Assembly: GCF_030272615.1 (NCBI RefSeq)
Contig: NC_081412.1
Span: 103,342,796-103,406,795, forward strand
Reading direction: 5' to 3'
DNA from: Cryptomeria japonica
Lineage: Eukaryota; Streptophyta; Pinopsida; Cupressales; Cupressaceae
DNA length: 64,000 nt
Positions 11,039 through 22,268 of the stretch are shown here, piece after piece. The notes beneath the pieces are model-generated. The model saw nothing but the letters and a program-made list of their open reading frames with translations. It did no database searches and was not told where the DNA came from. The translations under genes were made by a program, and so were the position numbers. The first letter of the stretch is position 1. Each line of letters starts with the position of its first letter.

Positions 11039-14000
11039 AATTGTGCAGTCCTTCTTTCCCCATGAATCTATCCTTTCTTAGGAGATCTTTAATACTAAAA
11101 TTAATATTATCTTCCTCGTGCCAAATGGTTTGAGCTTTGGAATTAACACCTAGGTTCACGAGGCCATCCGCAACCAAATTTTTTTCTCTAAAGTCATGTT
11201 CAATTATGATAACTTTAAAGCTATCAATAGTTTCTCTAGCTTAAAAAATTATGTTTTCTATAGACCATGATGGCTCGCTTTCCCCCTTCAAGCACTTGAT
11301 AATATTTAGTGAGTCTCCCTTCAGCCATAAGTTGTCATGATCTAGGTTATTAGCAATAATCAAAGTATTCAGAGATGTTGAAGCTTCAACATAATGACTA
11401 TTTTGACTACCCAAACGACTAGTGACCGCCACAAGGCAACTTCTAGCAAAATTCCTGATAATGCCCCCATAACCAGCTTTACCTAAATTCCCCTTTGACG
11501 CCCCATCAAAGTTGGCCTTTATCCATCCCTGAAGTATAAAGTACCATGCTAGACCTTCCCTACCCTTCTCTTTACTTGATTTGGTAATAGAAAGATTCCA
11601 TCTATCATTAAAGTCTTCTTTAGCTGCTAAACCATGATCAGTACCATTGAGACATTCAAATATACCTCTATATATTTTATCCACCACAACTTCAAGATTA
11701 GCACTTTTATCCCTAAAGATCCTTTTATTGCACTCCTTCCAGATGTTCCAGATAACATTAGGGAAAATAATTTTCCAAAGCTCCACAATCTTAGGGTTGG
11801 AATTAGGATAGTACCATTGTTGACAAGACTCTCCTAGAGAGTTCAGGAAAACCCAGCTCAACTTCCACCTACTAAAAATAATTTTCCAAATTTCCTAGTT
11901 GAAAGTACACTGGTGGAGAATGTGGCAAGAAGACTCTTCTTCCCTACAACAAAGAGAACACCTGTTAGGAAAAACAAATCCCCTCTTTTGAAGGTTGTCC
12001 AAAGTCAACACCTTATTTTGGATAAAGATCCAAAAAAAGATATTAACTTTAGGAATTAATTTCTTATTCCACACTTTAGCCCAAATAGGAATCTCTTCCA
12101 TAACTTTGTTCTGGATAGCCATAGTCAACGACACAAAGTAATTCCCATCCGAGGTCTCCCTCCAAATCAAACTATCTTCTTTGTTGTCCCTCAAAATTTT
12201 AGATGAAAGCAAAATCTCATGAAAATTTAAACCCAGACAATGCTGGCTAAACTCAATCCAATTCCCATTTCTCCAGTAGTCTCTAACCAAACCCCCATGC
12301 CTTTTTTTGAACCAATATTTCCAACCATTAAGGATTGGAATTTCCTCCAAAGGTTTATCCATAAGCCATCTGTCTTCCCAAAATCTTATACTTCTTCCAT
12401 TCCCCAATTTCCACATTCTTCTAGTAGCAGCCCAACTTTTAGCCAATTGAACTGCATTCCAAATTGCAGAACCTTCAATAGTAAAAGATTTATCCAAAAA
12501 TTCTTCCTCAAAAGGTTGCATGTGAAGATTTTTTTTTTTCTAGATTAAATTCCACTCTCTTTCCTCCCCTTTCATTCTCTAGATTTGTTTTGCTAATAAG
12601 GCATTATTCATAGAGCTAATATTCCTTAAACCCAACCCCCTAGAGGCCTTGGGAGAACATATTTTGTTCCAAGCTATAAGGGGAATTCTATTGTTGTCTT
12701 CCACTCCTGACCAAAGAAACTTTTTTTGGATTCTTTCAATTGCCTCCGCAAACTTTCGAGGGATTTTAAATAGGCTAAGAGCATAAATAGGCAAGTTTTG
12801 GAGAGTAGCTTTAAGCAGCATCACCTTGCCTACTTGACTAAGGATAGCCCATTTCCAACCTACCAGTTTAGAGTTGAATTTGTCAACCACCTTAATCCAA
12901 AAATTATCTGCATGCTTAATACAAAGGGGAAGCCCCAAGTAAGTAGAGGGAAACTCAACAATTTTACATCCAAGAATTATTTCAGTCCTTAATTATCTTT
13001 GAATAGGGGTGTTGATGAAGAGCAATGACCTCTTATCCCAGTTAAATTTTTGGCCAGAAGCAGATTCATAAATATCCATAACATTCTTCATATTTATTGC
13101 TTCCCTGATAGTAGCTTCCCCCATTGTAATTGAATCATCAACAAACTGTTCATGAGTACAAGTAATATTGGATGAAGAAGGTTTTAGACCTTTGAGATTA
13201 CCTTCTTCCACATTTTTAAAAATAAATCTGCCCAAACTTTCAGCTAAAATAGTAAAAAAGATAGGGGAGATGTGATCCCCCTGTCTTAGACCTCTAGTGC
13301 TTTTGAAGAAACTGGAAGGAGATCCATTGACAATAACAACAGATGAGGAAGTTTCCATCATTTAAGAGTAGAGCTGAATAACTTTTTCTCCAAATCCAAA
13401 GGCTTTCATAATCTTGAAAAGGAAATGCCAGTTCACTCTATCATTGGCTTTAGACATATCTAACTTAAGAAAAAAACCCTGATTTTTAGCAACCGTTAGA
13501 GGATGAATATTTTCATGAACTAAAATAATGGAATCCAGAATCTGTCTACCAGGGACAAAACCATTTTGCTGAGCAGAAATAATTCTGGGAAGAATATCTA
13601 GTAATCTAGGCGTGAGAACCTTAGACAAAATCTTGTAAACAAAGTTACAAAGACTAATAGGTATAAACTTATTAAGAGATTCAGCTCCTGAAATCTTCAG
13701 AATAAGAACAATAAAGGTCGCATTATATTCCTTTAAAAGCCTTCTAGAACCAAAGAATTCTTTAACTCCTTTACAGATATAAATCTCCACAATATGCCAA
13801 AAGGAATGGAAAAAGAACATTGGAAAACCATCTGGGCCAGGAGACTTATCTCCCTGAAAAGAAAACACCACCTTTTTTATTTCTTAACTAGAAGGTATCC
13901 GAGAGAGATATTTGTTGTCTTCCTCAGTCAAGGTAGAAGGGATAGCTTGCAAAAGGAGGTTTTGATTATTGACATCAAGATCATCCACTTCTCCCAGGAG

Positions 14001-15182
14001 GTTGCTAAAATAATCCAGAGCTTCCTTATGTCATTATCATCCGTTAAAATCCCCCTATTACAGGATAACCTATAAATCCTATTAACCGCCCTATGCTTAA
14101 GTGTAGTTAAGTGAAAAAACTGATTATTTTTATCACCTTTGTCTCCAGAATGTCTCTTCATTAGAAATAATAGTGTGGTATTTAGACAACAAACCATTTT
14201 CAATAGATCTCAAATCTTCTGAAAGCCCATCCTCTTGGATTTTATCTTGGACTTCTTTTATTTCAGTCTTAATTTGGGCTTTACTTTTGAAGATATCCCC
14301 AAATGTCTCTTTGTTCCAAATTTTGATTTTGGCCTTTATAATATTGAGCTTTTTGGCTATTCTAAATAAAGTCGTTCCCTCAACCTCAGAGCTCCACCAA
14401 TCAGCAACACAACCTTCAAGAGACGGATGGGATAACCACACTTTTTCAAATCTAAAAGGGAAATTTCTCTTAGCAGAAAAAGAATTGGCAGTGAAAGAAA
14501 TAGGGAAATGATCAAATCCAATATTAATAATAGAAGCTAAAGAACAACTATACTTAGATAACCACTCAGGAGAAATCAAGGTTCTATCTAACCTTACTTG
14601 AATAAGATCAGCTCCGGTTCTTGTATTAGTCATAGTATAGTTGATCCCTTGGAGATCCACATCCATAAGAGCTTGATCATTGATAAAATCCATAAGATCT
14701 TGTTTACCATCAAGCTATAAGGGGAGGCCTCCCATCTTCTCATCCTCTTTAAGCAGAGTATTAAAATCTCCCATTATTATGCATCTTTTATCAGCGAAAT
14801 TTAATCTGTCTTCTACAAGGCTTCTCCAATATTTAAATCTTCTAGCTTTGGTATTAGGTGCATAGACATTAGTGATAACTCAAACAAAGTTATCCTTAAT
14901 ATGCTTGAGTAGCATAGAAGTCCTATTGATTTCTGAAATGATTTCCTTACCTTTAATAGTTTTTTGGTTCCAAAATATCGTTGTTCCTCTGGAGGCACCC
15001 TCCGAACTAGTTCCTATAACTCCATTATTTTAAAATATTCTGATGCTTTACACTTTATCCTTATACATCTTAGTTTCCTAAACAAGGACCACATCCGGTT
15101 TATGATCTCTTATAATATTATGTAACACATCCTACTTATGAGGGGCATTCAACCCTCTTATATTCCAAAAAATTATCTTCAT
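11028..15182 (-). pseudogene. LINE ORF2: endonuclease, reverse transcriptase, zf-RVT, RNase H (broken)
   Basis: From ATG at 15182 to TGA at 11028 is exactly 1385 codons, and nearly all recognisable pieces are in that one frame. The order is: AP endonuclease start (IIFWNIRGLNAPHK, then GDFN, and DHFPI before 14500); RT with KSPGPDGFP (~13850), LDMSKANDRVNW (~13440), GLRQGDHISP (~13280) and FVDDS (~13130); the zf-RVT cysteine/histidine cluster CSLCC...CHILHQC (~11930); and RNase H beginning KANFDGASKGN (~11500). In the first RT catalytic motif the usual Y next to the aspartate is N. Stops within HK*DV, LV*ETK and PL*LDG are TAG where CAG is common, consistent with C-to-T decay. A 14203-13928 piece is in another frame, so there may be two compensating indels. 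Confidence 0.92.
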
Positions 15183-15283
15183 ACTTTAACTGAAGATAGA
15201 GCTGACTCGATGGAGCTCTGTGTTCCATCAGCATGGTTCTTCCAACTTTCCTATTCCCTTTGATTATTTAGAGAAGGTCTCCC

Positions 15284-16439
15284 CTACTTTTTGTTGTGGC
15301 TTCCAACATTTGCTTTTTTCTTATTCTCGCTTCTAGTTGAGATACCTCCACTAGATCCTTCCTTCTTTGATTTTCCCTCTTTAGTACCAAGAATCCTTAG
15401 ATTTCCCTCTAGGGCCACAATTTCCACACTATTAGATGAGGTTTTGCATTGAAACGGATTAGGGCTTCCATTGGTTAATAACAAAAGAGGCTCAAAATCA
15501 GAGATGTTGTGGTCCTGCGCTTCATTGAAGTTACTTCCCCGTTTGCTTTTGTATAAGATGAAGCAGAAGCATCATCATTGGAACTCTCCTCTACTTTATC
15601 CTGACTAATAGGCCCTCCCTTCTGGTCCTCTGGATCATGTTTTTGTGCATTTGCCTCTATCCTTTTCTCTTCTTCTTTGTTACTTTCTATTTGATTATTA
15701 GAGCAGGCACAAATAGGTTTTTCATTATTACTATTCACATCCTTCTTCTCCTCATTTTCTGACTTAATCACTTCCTTATCAGGAACACACTCTACTGGTG
15801 GGTCTTCTCTCTTATCTTTCATTTGCCATTTCTACTTCAAACTGCTATCACTCTTGCTATTCTTACTCTTCTTAAGTGGACAAGATTTTGCCCAGTGACC
15901 CGACTTTTTGCAATGAAAACAAGAAAATGGGAGCGATTCATATTCAATCACTTGGGTCCATTTCCCCAACTTAGATATAATCTCAATAGATTGGGGCATA
16001 TTACTCATTTGATTAACATTAACACAGATACGAGAAAAAACCAACCTTGATTTAGCAGCAGTCATTGGATTGATCAAGAGAAGTTCACCAAAAGAACTCG
16101 CTATCCCCTTGAAGACTTCCTCATTCCAAAACTCCAAGAGGAGGCCCAGGGAGACGCGCCCACACAGGCACTGAAACAAAAAAGGACTCATCAAGAGAAA
16201 GGTTTGGAGCCCATTTCTGTAAAGCCAAAGTTGACTTGCCAAACATCCATGGTCCTTCACATAGAGCTTTACTCATATCTTCTTCAGAATTAAAAGCAAA
16301 GGAAAAAAAAACCCCTAGGCAAAGCCACCACATCCACTTGACCCTTGAGAACCCATTTCCTCCTTATAAAATTCCTAACAACATTAATGTTAGGCCTAAA
16401 ACCAGCAAACCTTCCAACTAAGGTCACAGCATATCAATG
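15284..16439 (-). pseudogene. LINE ORF1 fragment: DUF4283-like domain and zinc knuckle
   Basis: The first readable residues, next to the element's truncated 5' end, give VGRFAGFRPNINVVRNF and then KWVLKGQVDVVALPRG, followed by FSFAFNSEEDMSKAL and GPWMFGK. This is the layout of the DUF4283 domain of plant LINE ORF1 (gag-like RNA-binding) proteins. A CCHC knuckle, CFHCKKSGHWAKSC, lies near 15900. A hydrophilic acidic tail follows to about 15284. There are frameshifts near 16305 (a run of A/T) and 16135, one TAG at 15832-15834, and a further frame change near 15480. The N-terminus is missing. Confidence 0.85.
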
Positions 16440-16463
16440 TTTTTTTTTTGTTTTTTTTGTTTT
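16440..16463 (-). other. A-rich tract at the 5' (truncated) end of the LINE
   Basis: On the LINE strand a run of A's broken by two C's lies between the target duplication and the first ORF1 codons. LINEs carry A tails at the 3' end; here the longer A tract is at the truncated 5' end. Possible sources are non-templated addition, a template switch at the 5' junction, or later slippage. Confidence 0.6.
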
Positions 16464-16465
16464 AA

Positions 16466-16481
16466 TATCAAAATACTTGTT
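16466..16481 (+). repeat. Right copy of 16-bp LINE target-site duplication
   Basis: Identical to 9051-9066; marks the 5' junction of the minus-strand LINE. Confidence 0.9.
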
Positions 16482-17166
16482 AAAATTCTCTATATTCCAC
16501 TATACTATTTGGCCTAGTCATGTTTCCTTGATGATATTTTAATGAATGTCTAATATATGTTCTATCCAAGTTCAGTATGCTGTGTTTTACTATAAGTTTA
16601 GTTTTTCATAGTGCCCAAGTGAAATAGTCGGATTGGTATGCTTTCTCTTGACCTGTACAAGTAATCGTGGACTTCTACCAACATGTATCAATCAAATATT
16701 AAAAGAGATGTATGAAAAGTTTATTAGAAAAGGGTGAAAGTGTATATATCTTGATCTACGTAGTGATATTCATCTCCTTTCAATACCACAAACAACTCAA
16801 GCTTGTCTCTTAGGGTAACTAATGAGTGATGGGTTGACTGGCCATTGTTTTTCATATTTGTGCTTTGATTCCTTGTGTCCACACTACTTTGGGAATTTAC
16901 ATCAAGATATGTTTGGGCCTATCCAAATTTTTAAACCAAAACACATTATCTTTCATGGGCTATGAGTTTTGTGGTTGACTTATGTAATGCTCTACACATT
17001 TCATCTATTGTTGAACTATATTTGATATTTTTGACACTTGCAAAGATTATTTATTGTGGCCATCTAATGAGATAATTTCATGTCTCATATGCATATCATC
17101 TTTGAGCCAACCTAATTTAAATTTTGAAAATTATGGTGGATAAGTACATATATAGAATATCAATAT
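16482..17166 (+). mobile_element. Unit B of the copia-related element, remainder
   Basis: It continues parallel to unit A from 2389 to 3000. Unit B has about 70 extra bases at 16628-16695 that unit A lacks at ~2530. No coding region is supported. Confidence 0.6.
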
Positions 17167-17643
17167 TGTTAGAGAAAATAAAGAAGAGTGTGCAAAGAAT
17201 GTGAAAATGTTGCAGGCGGTGAGGTAGAAGTAGTTAATGGTGCAAAACCAAAAATAATTATCTACTTATTAGAGGAGTAAAACCATTCAATTGTTCCTTT
17301 CTTATGTTGATGGCCTAAAAGAAGTATTTATATTTTAGGAGTCTAGTGTTTTCTTAGGTTCTAACCCTTAGAAAAAACTTGTAAAACTATTCAAATTACT
17401 TTGAGGCTAGATTTGGATAGTAGGTCCAAGTATCTTTATCATCACAATATTTCTCTTGTTGGGTTTTACATGTAAATCTAGTGTTATCCTATGCAATTGT
17501 GTTGTTGTCTCTATTCTTTTAGCTTTAAATGAATGTAAATATGCTTAGTTATGAGGTAAAGGTTTAACATAATATGTTATAAAAGGTTTAAGATTTAAGA
17601 TATTGATTCACCCCCACCCCCGACACCCTTCTTAGTATCTATT
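17167..17643 (+). repeat. LTR of unit B (right end uncertain)
   Basis: It starts TGTTAGAG like 3001 and matches 3001-3486 (with a ~45-bp deletion near 17290), then diverges from unit A at ATTCAC. After that it reads ATTCACCCCCACCCCC and CTTCTTAGTAT. That resembles the 3' LTR end of the element at 20800-27560 (on its own strand ATTCACCCCCCC then CTTAGTATTCATCA). No intact PBS follows, so the end is approximate. Confidence 0.45.
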
Positions 17644-20600
17644 ATGTTAAATAATTAGTATTAGATAAATTTTCCTTTACACAAGACTAAGAGCTAGGGT
17701 AGATCTGCATAAATTTTATGACTATAAATAAAAATGGTGCGAGTGAATTTGGGTAGAGTTGCGAAAATGTGTCTTCATAGGTTCAATGGTGGGTAGGATG
17801 ATCTTTGGAAAAATGAAGAGAATCATAGGGCTTAATGGGTTTTCATGAACGATCAATGGGTGGATAAATGCTAGCAATCCAACAGCAAAATAACAATTCA
17901 TCAAAGAACCCAAATGAGTGATGGTCAAATCAAGGAAAGCAAAATGGGCAAAGAAACTATCTCAACACCCAAACACCCCAGTATTTTGCATTGTCCTCGA
18001 AAGGAAAAACAAATCAATTTACAAATAGTTAAATGATGACACAAATAGAAGAATTGACAACAAAGTTGACAAATTTTCTCCCCTATATCCAAGTACCTAC
18101 ATGGGTATCATGGGTCCTCTAGAGGAGAGCACAAACACAAACATGAAAGTATGGGGGAACATAAAAAATCATACAAAATCTAACAATATAAAGATAAGAA
18201 GCTTACTTCTCTAGTCAATTATATCCAACATGTCCTCATCCTTCCAATATTGATTATAAGGGGAGAGAGGTCAATTCTCTATCCAAAGAATGGCTAAGGC
18301 AATATTAGGTGTCTTAATTGTAGTAAGAGGAAAGGATAAAGCTACCTAAACATCATCATCAAGTAGTTCTTAAGAAAGTATTAACAATGTTGTGAAGATA
18401 GTTGATAGAGCTAGAATATCCTTTAATGAGTCAAACATACAGTTCTTAAAGGAGGAGTGTAGTGACTCATTTGGATGGTGTTGAAGAATGGGAGGGTCAT
18501 TGCTACCCTCTAGGAGAGGGTAAATGATAAACTCTAGAGAAGGAAGAGCTTCACTAAAAGAAATAGGAAGTGAAGTAGATGATGTAGGAGAAGAAATAGA
18601 AGCAAATAAAGACTCAAGTATAATTGACTCAAAAGGTTATTAAAAAAGAGGAGGCTTGTTCATAAATCTTTTATGAAGTGTCTCATTCATGGACCAATGC
18701 AAACTAACAATGATTATGCTTGCATGCAAGATGTTTCTAGCAATGGTGAGGTCCAAGAACAAATATATAAGAATACATCAAAGTGCTTTTCTCTATAAAT
18801 AAAGTTTTCTTCACATACAAAATTGACAAAAGAACAAACTCCATAGGTGGAAGAGGAGATTCTATGTGATCAAGAGCTTTGGTTTCATCCTTGGGTTCCT
18901 TTCCTCAATCTAATTTTGGGACAAGTGGAGGAACAAGAGGAACCCTTGGGGGTTCAGACCTTCATTCTACTCATTCTCTTCTGCAATTGCATGTTCGTTG
19001 GATGCATTGTTTTCTATATGCTTCCCTTTCCATGTAGTAGTATAAGTTATCCTTTCCTACAACTACAACACAAATAGTCATATTTGACCTTATTTACATA
19101 ATTTAAACTTCAAAAAATAAAACTTTCATATTTTGCTGCATAGAGGCTTGAAGGCCAATTAGGTGCTCCTGCACCAATTGACTATGAGAATGCTATGAAA
19201 TGCTCCAACCATTGGTCCACTCTCATGTATTCTGGTCATCTAAGACTCTTTTTTACTGTTAGGACAATCATTTGTTCCCTTTTGGACTATGAAATGCTTT
19301 CACAATTGAGTTGTGAACTCCTTGACTATTAGGACAATCATTTTTCTTTGTCCTTTACTATAGCTTTCTATTCTTTTCCATGATAGTGGTCATGCAATAT
19401 TAATATGACTATCTTATGTGATTCCTAAGTGACTGAAACCTTATTGTATTTGCACCTTTGACTCTTTTCATTTTCCGTCTTGTGATTGATATGACATTTT
19501 GAATGTCCAAAGACCTCTCTAATAGTTGAAGATAAACACAAGAACAATTACTAATGAGTAGTGACATGATTGTGTTCACTGTTTTGTTGTCTCCTTGGGT
19601 TAAGTATACATTGTAATAGCATCTGTGACCTACAAATAGTTGTATTAAATCCCATATCTATAAAAGTGATCCTCACACTTGTAATTTTGATCTTGATATG
19701 TTGTTATGATCTTTTACTATGGAAATGACCTTTGCACTTTTGATCTTTAAGAATTTTCTCACCTTTGTTATCTCGGCTCAGTAGTATTAAGAGACATTGG
19801 AAGAGTTTGTTGTGCTTAGTTTGGGTAGCAACTTTCTCTTTTTCATCTCAAGAAAACTATTGAGACAAACAATTGTTTTAGAGATTTCAAGTGGCCATGA
19901 AAATTCCTATGTTGTCCTAATGATATCAAATTCTAATGCAATGAATGCATGGGATAGATATCTTCGATTCATCTAGTATCATAGTAGTAAGATCTTTGGA
20001 TATCTTAATAGTAGAAACAACACTATAAAACTGTGCAATCAAGATTCTTAATATTTTCTCTATTCATTCATGGTATCTATATATTCACTTGAAAGTTTCA
20101 TTCAATTAGCTATACCTTCCACATTTTTCAAAAAAAGATGATTCATAAATTCACTATTAAATATTTTTATATGTTTTTTTTTAACATTTGTAGTTTATAA
20201 TGTCAGGTCTTCATTCTAGAATTTTTATTTTTTTTAATTTATGAAAGTAAGAATTTTACATGAGAAGAGAAGTGCTTAAATCTAAAGGGCACACTTGAAT
20301 AGGTAAGCAACTCCATTCTTCTAAAATAAATGCTACACTTCTCCATTAAAACAATCAAAATAAGTATATAAGAAAATAAGAACTTAAAACTAAAATATAC
20401 GCTTAAAATAAGTAAGCGACTTTATTTTTCTAAAACAAAGACCACCTCTCCATTAAAACAATCAAAATATTTACATAAAAAAGAATTTAAAACTAAAAGA
20501 CAAACTTAAAATAAATAAGCTACCCTATTTTTCTAAAACAAAACTACACTTCTCCATTAAAACAATAGAATTTCAAACTGATCCTTGTTTGGTTTCAAAG

Positions 20601-20794
20601 CCTCTCTAAATATAGAAAGTTATTTGTTTTCAATACCCCCAACTACTATCTATTGACAAGTGACCATTAATTATAGATGGCCCAATTTCTTCAAAGTCAC
20701 TACCATCCTTGGAAAATTGTTCTCCCTTCTCTATAATGTTGACAGAGTCACCATTTTCTCCTTTGAGTTCTCATAAGGCACTGCATAGTGGTTC
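17644..20794. other. Unassigned AT-rich stretch, no gene supported
   Basis: I see no coding region that I can defend. On the minus strand around 18010-17930 there is a short passage (GAGGACAATGC, ACTGGGGTGT) that reads like the 3' end of a decayed gypsy-type polyprotein region; this is weak. A 76-codon plus-strand frame at 18847-19077 has no recognisable motif. The tandem repeat at 20270-20580 is listed separately. Confidence 0.4.
20270..20580. repeat. Tandem repeat, ~105-bp unit, about three copies
   Basis: The marker CTCCATTAAAACAAT recurs at about 20341, 20448 and 20552 (spacings 107 and 104), with TTTTTCTAAAACAAA and TTAAAACTAAAA at matching offsets in each unit. Units are visibly diverged. 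Confidence 0.7.
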
Positions 20795-20799
20795 ACTAT

Positions 20800-21947
20800 T
20801 GATGAATACTAAGAGGGGGGGGATGAATTAGTATACCAAAAAATGTTGAACTCAAACTCTTAAACAATTGAGCAGATAACCAGTATAACAGATTCACTAA
20901 TAAACTGGTTAAGATAAATGCAAACCAAATAGCAAATAAAGCATTCACCCACAAAAGCACAATCACCATAACACAAGATATTTTGACGTGGAAACCCAAA
21001 TGGGAAAAACCACGGCGAGAAAAAACTCACAAGTAACTATCTACAAAATAGAAACTAGACCAGTTAAGGTCGGACCAGTTAAGGTCATACAATGTTCTTC
21101 ACTAGAACAGATCCTATTAGGAATCTAGATCTTTGTTAGGAGATAAGTCCTGTTAAAGACTACCTTGCTAAAGGATTTCAGATCCACAGTTGTGAACCAC
21201 CTTGTTAGAGGATTTACAAAGGCTTTGTTGGGCCTACCCGGTTAAGGGTTTTAGACTTGTTGAAGATGTGAGTAATCAACAAGTGAGTGATCTAGATACT
21301 AACACAATATGCTTGGTTAGATCCTTGATAGCTCATTGTTAATGTATTTCAGCATTACTTCAGTCTTCACACTCTAACTCTTCACACAGACCTAATCTTC
21401 TCTACAAAGATTGCACATAACCTTCACATACATCATACATCTCTCATCCATACAAACCTTAGACATGATGTCCTTATAAAGGAAACTGATTTCATGTCAG
21501 TCCAATAAGATTAAACTACAAGTTCCTAGGTTCAGTGCATCTAGACACATTTGGTAACACAACACAAAATCACTGCCAAAGTGTCAGTGGATGATAACTC
21601 GTCACACAAATACCGGTTGGTAACTCATCACAGAGTAATACCGATTAATACGATATACCAATTACCAGTTGTCAAAAATGAAGACTGGAAAATGTTAACT
21701 ACCGCTTTGTTCCTTCGTATGGCTTGAGATCCTCAAACCGCTTGAGGTCTTCGTACCGCTTGGGTTCTCCATACCACTTGAGGTCTTCAGCCAATTTGTG
21801 ACTGGTAAACATCTTCTGCAAAACACCGATATTCTAAAGACTATAATACATAATACCGGTTGGAACAATTACCGGTTGAGCATAACTCATACATCAAGAA
21901 AGTGTGTGTTCATCAATGACAATCAAAACATCATCAAAATGCCAACA
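20800..21947 (-). repeat. 3' LTR of the 20800-27560 element
   Basis: On the element's strand it starts TGTTGGCATT and ends GTATTCATCA. It contains a duplicated GACCAGTTAAGGTC at about 21060-21090 that the 5' LTR has only once. The GGTT-type tetranucleotide ACCGGTT recurs through its U3 part. Confidence 0.88.
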
Positions 21948-21961
21948 ATCTCTCCCTTTGG
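21948..21961 (-). other. Polypurine tract
   Basis: On the minus strand CCAAAGGGAGAGAT lies directly against the TGTTGGCA start of the 3' LTR, the expected plus-strand primer of reverse transcription. Confidence 0.8.
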
Positions 21962-22268
21962 CATTGATGGCAACACTTCAGAAAATTTTGACATCTAAGT
22001 GTTTTTACAACAAAAATATGCCATAATCAAAATTACTCCCCCTAAGCATATACACTATCCCTTTTGCAGAAATTACAATGTATACTGCTCCCCCAAAGTG
22101 GTAACATGAAAGTATACATAACATTCACCAAAATTTTATAAAATACTACTCCCCCTTTTCCAGCAATGACAAAGTAATGCAGAATAACCCTTGTTTCCTT
22201 ATATATAAAAATAGAGTAAATGTTTATGACAATAAGGAATAAAACTTATCGAAAATAGATTTAAAATC

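Larger units (their letters stand above)
9067..16465 (-). mobile_element. L1-type LINE, 5'-truncated in ORF1, with a third reading frame
   Basis: A 7399-bp insertion bounded by the 16-bp target duplication. Reading on the minus strand: truncated ORF1 (DUF4283-like domain and CCHC knuckle), ORF2 (AP endonuclease, reverse transcriptase, zf-RVT, RNase H), an additional ORF3, and a ~190-bp 3' tail ending in TTAATCAAAAA next to the duplication. The element starts inside ORF1, typical of incomplete target-primed reverse transcription. Most lesions are single in-frame stop codons. All three frames lie between the duplications, so ORF3 belongs to the inserted unit and is not host sequence. Confidence 0.92.

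Noticed and set aside
18847-19077. 76-codon frame starting GTG with a hydrophobic end
   Set aside because: No ATG-initiated gene context and no recognisable domain; isolated in decayed sequence.
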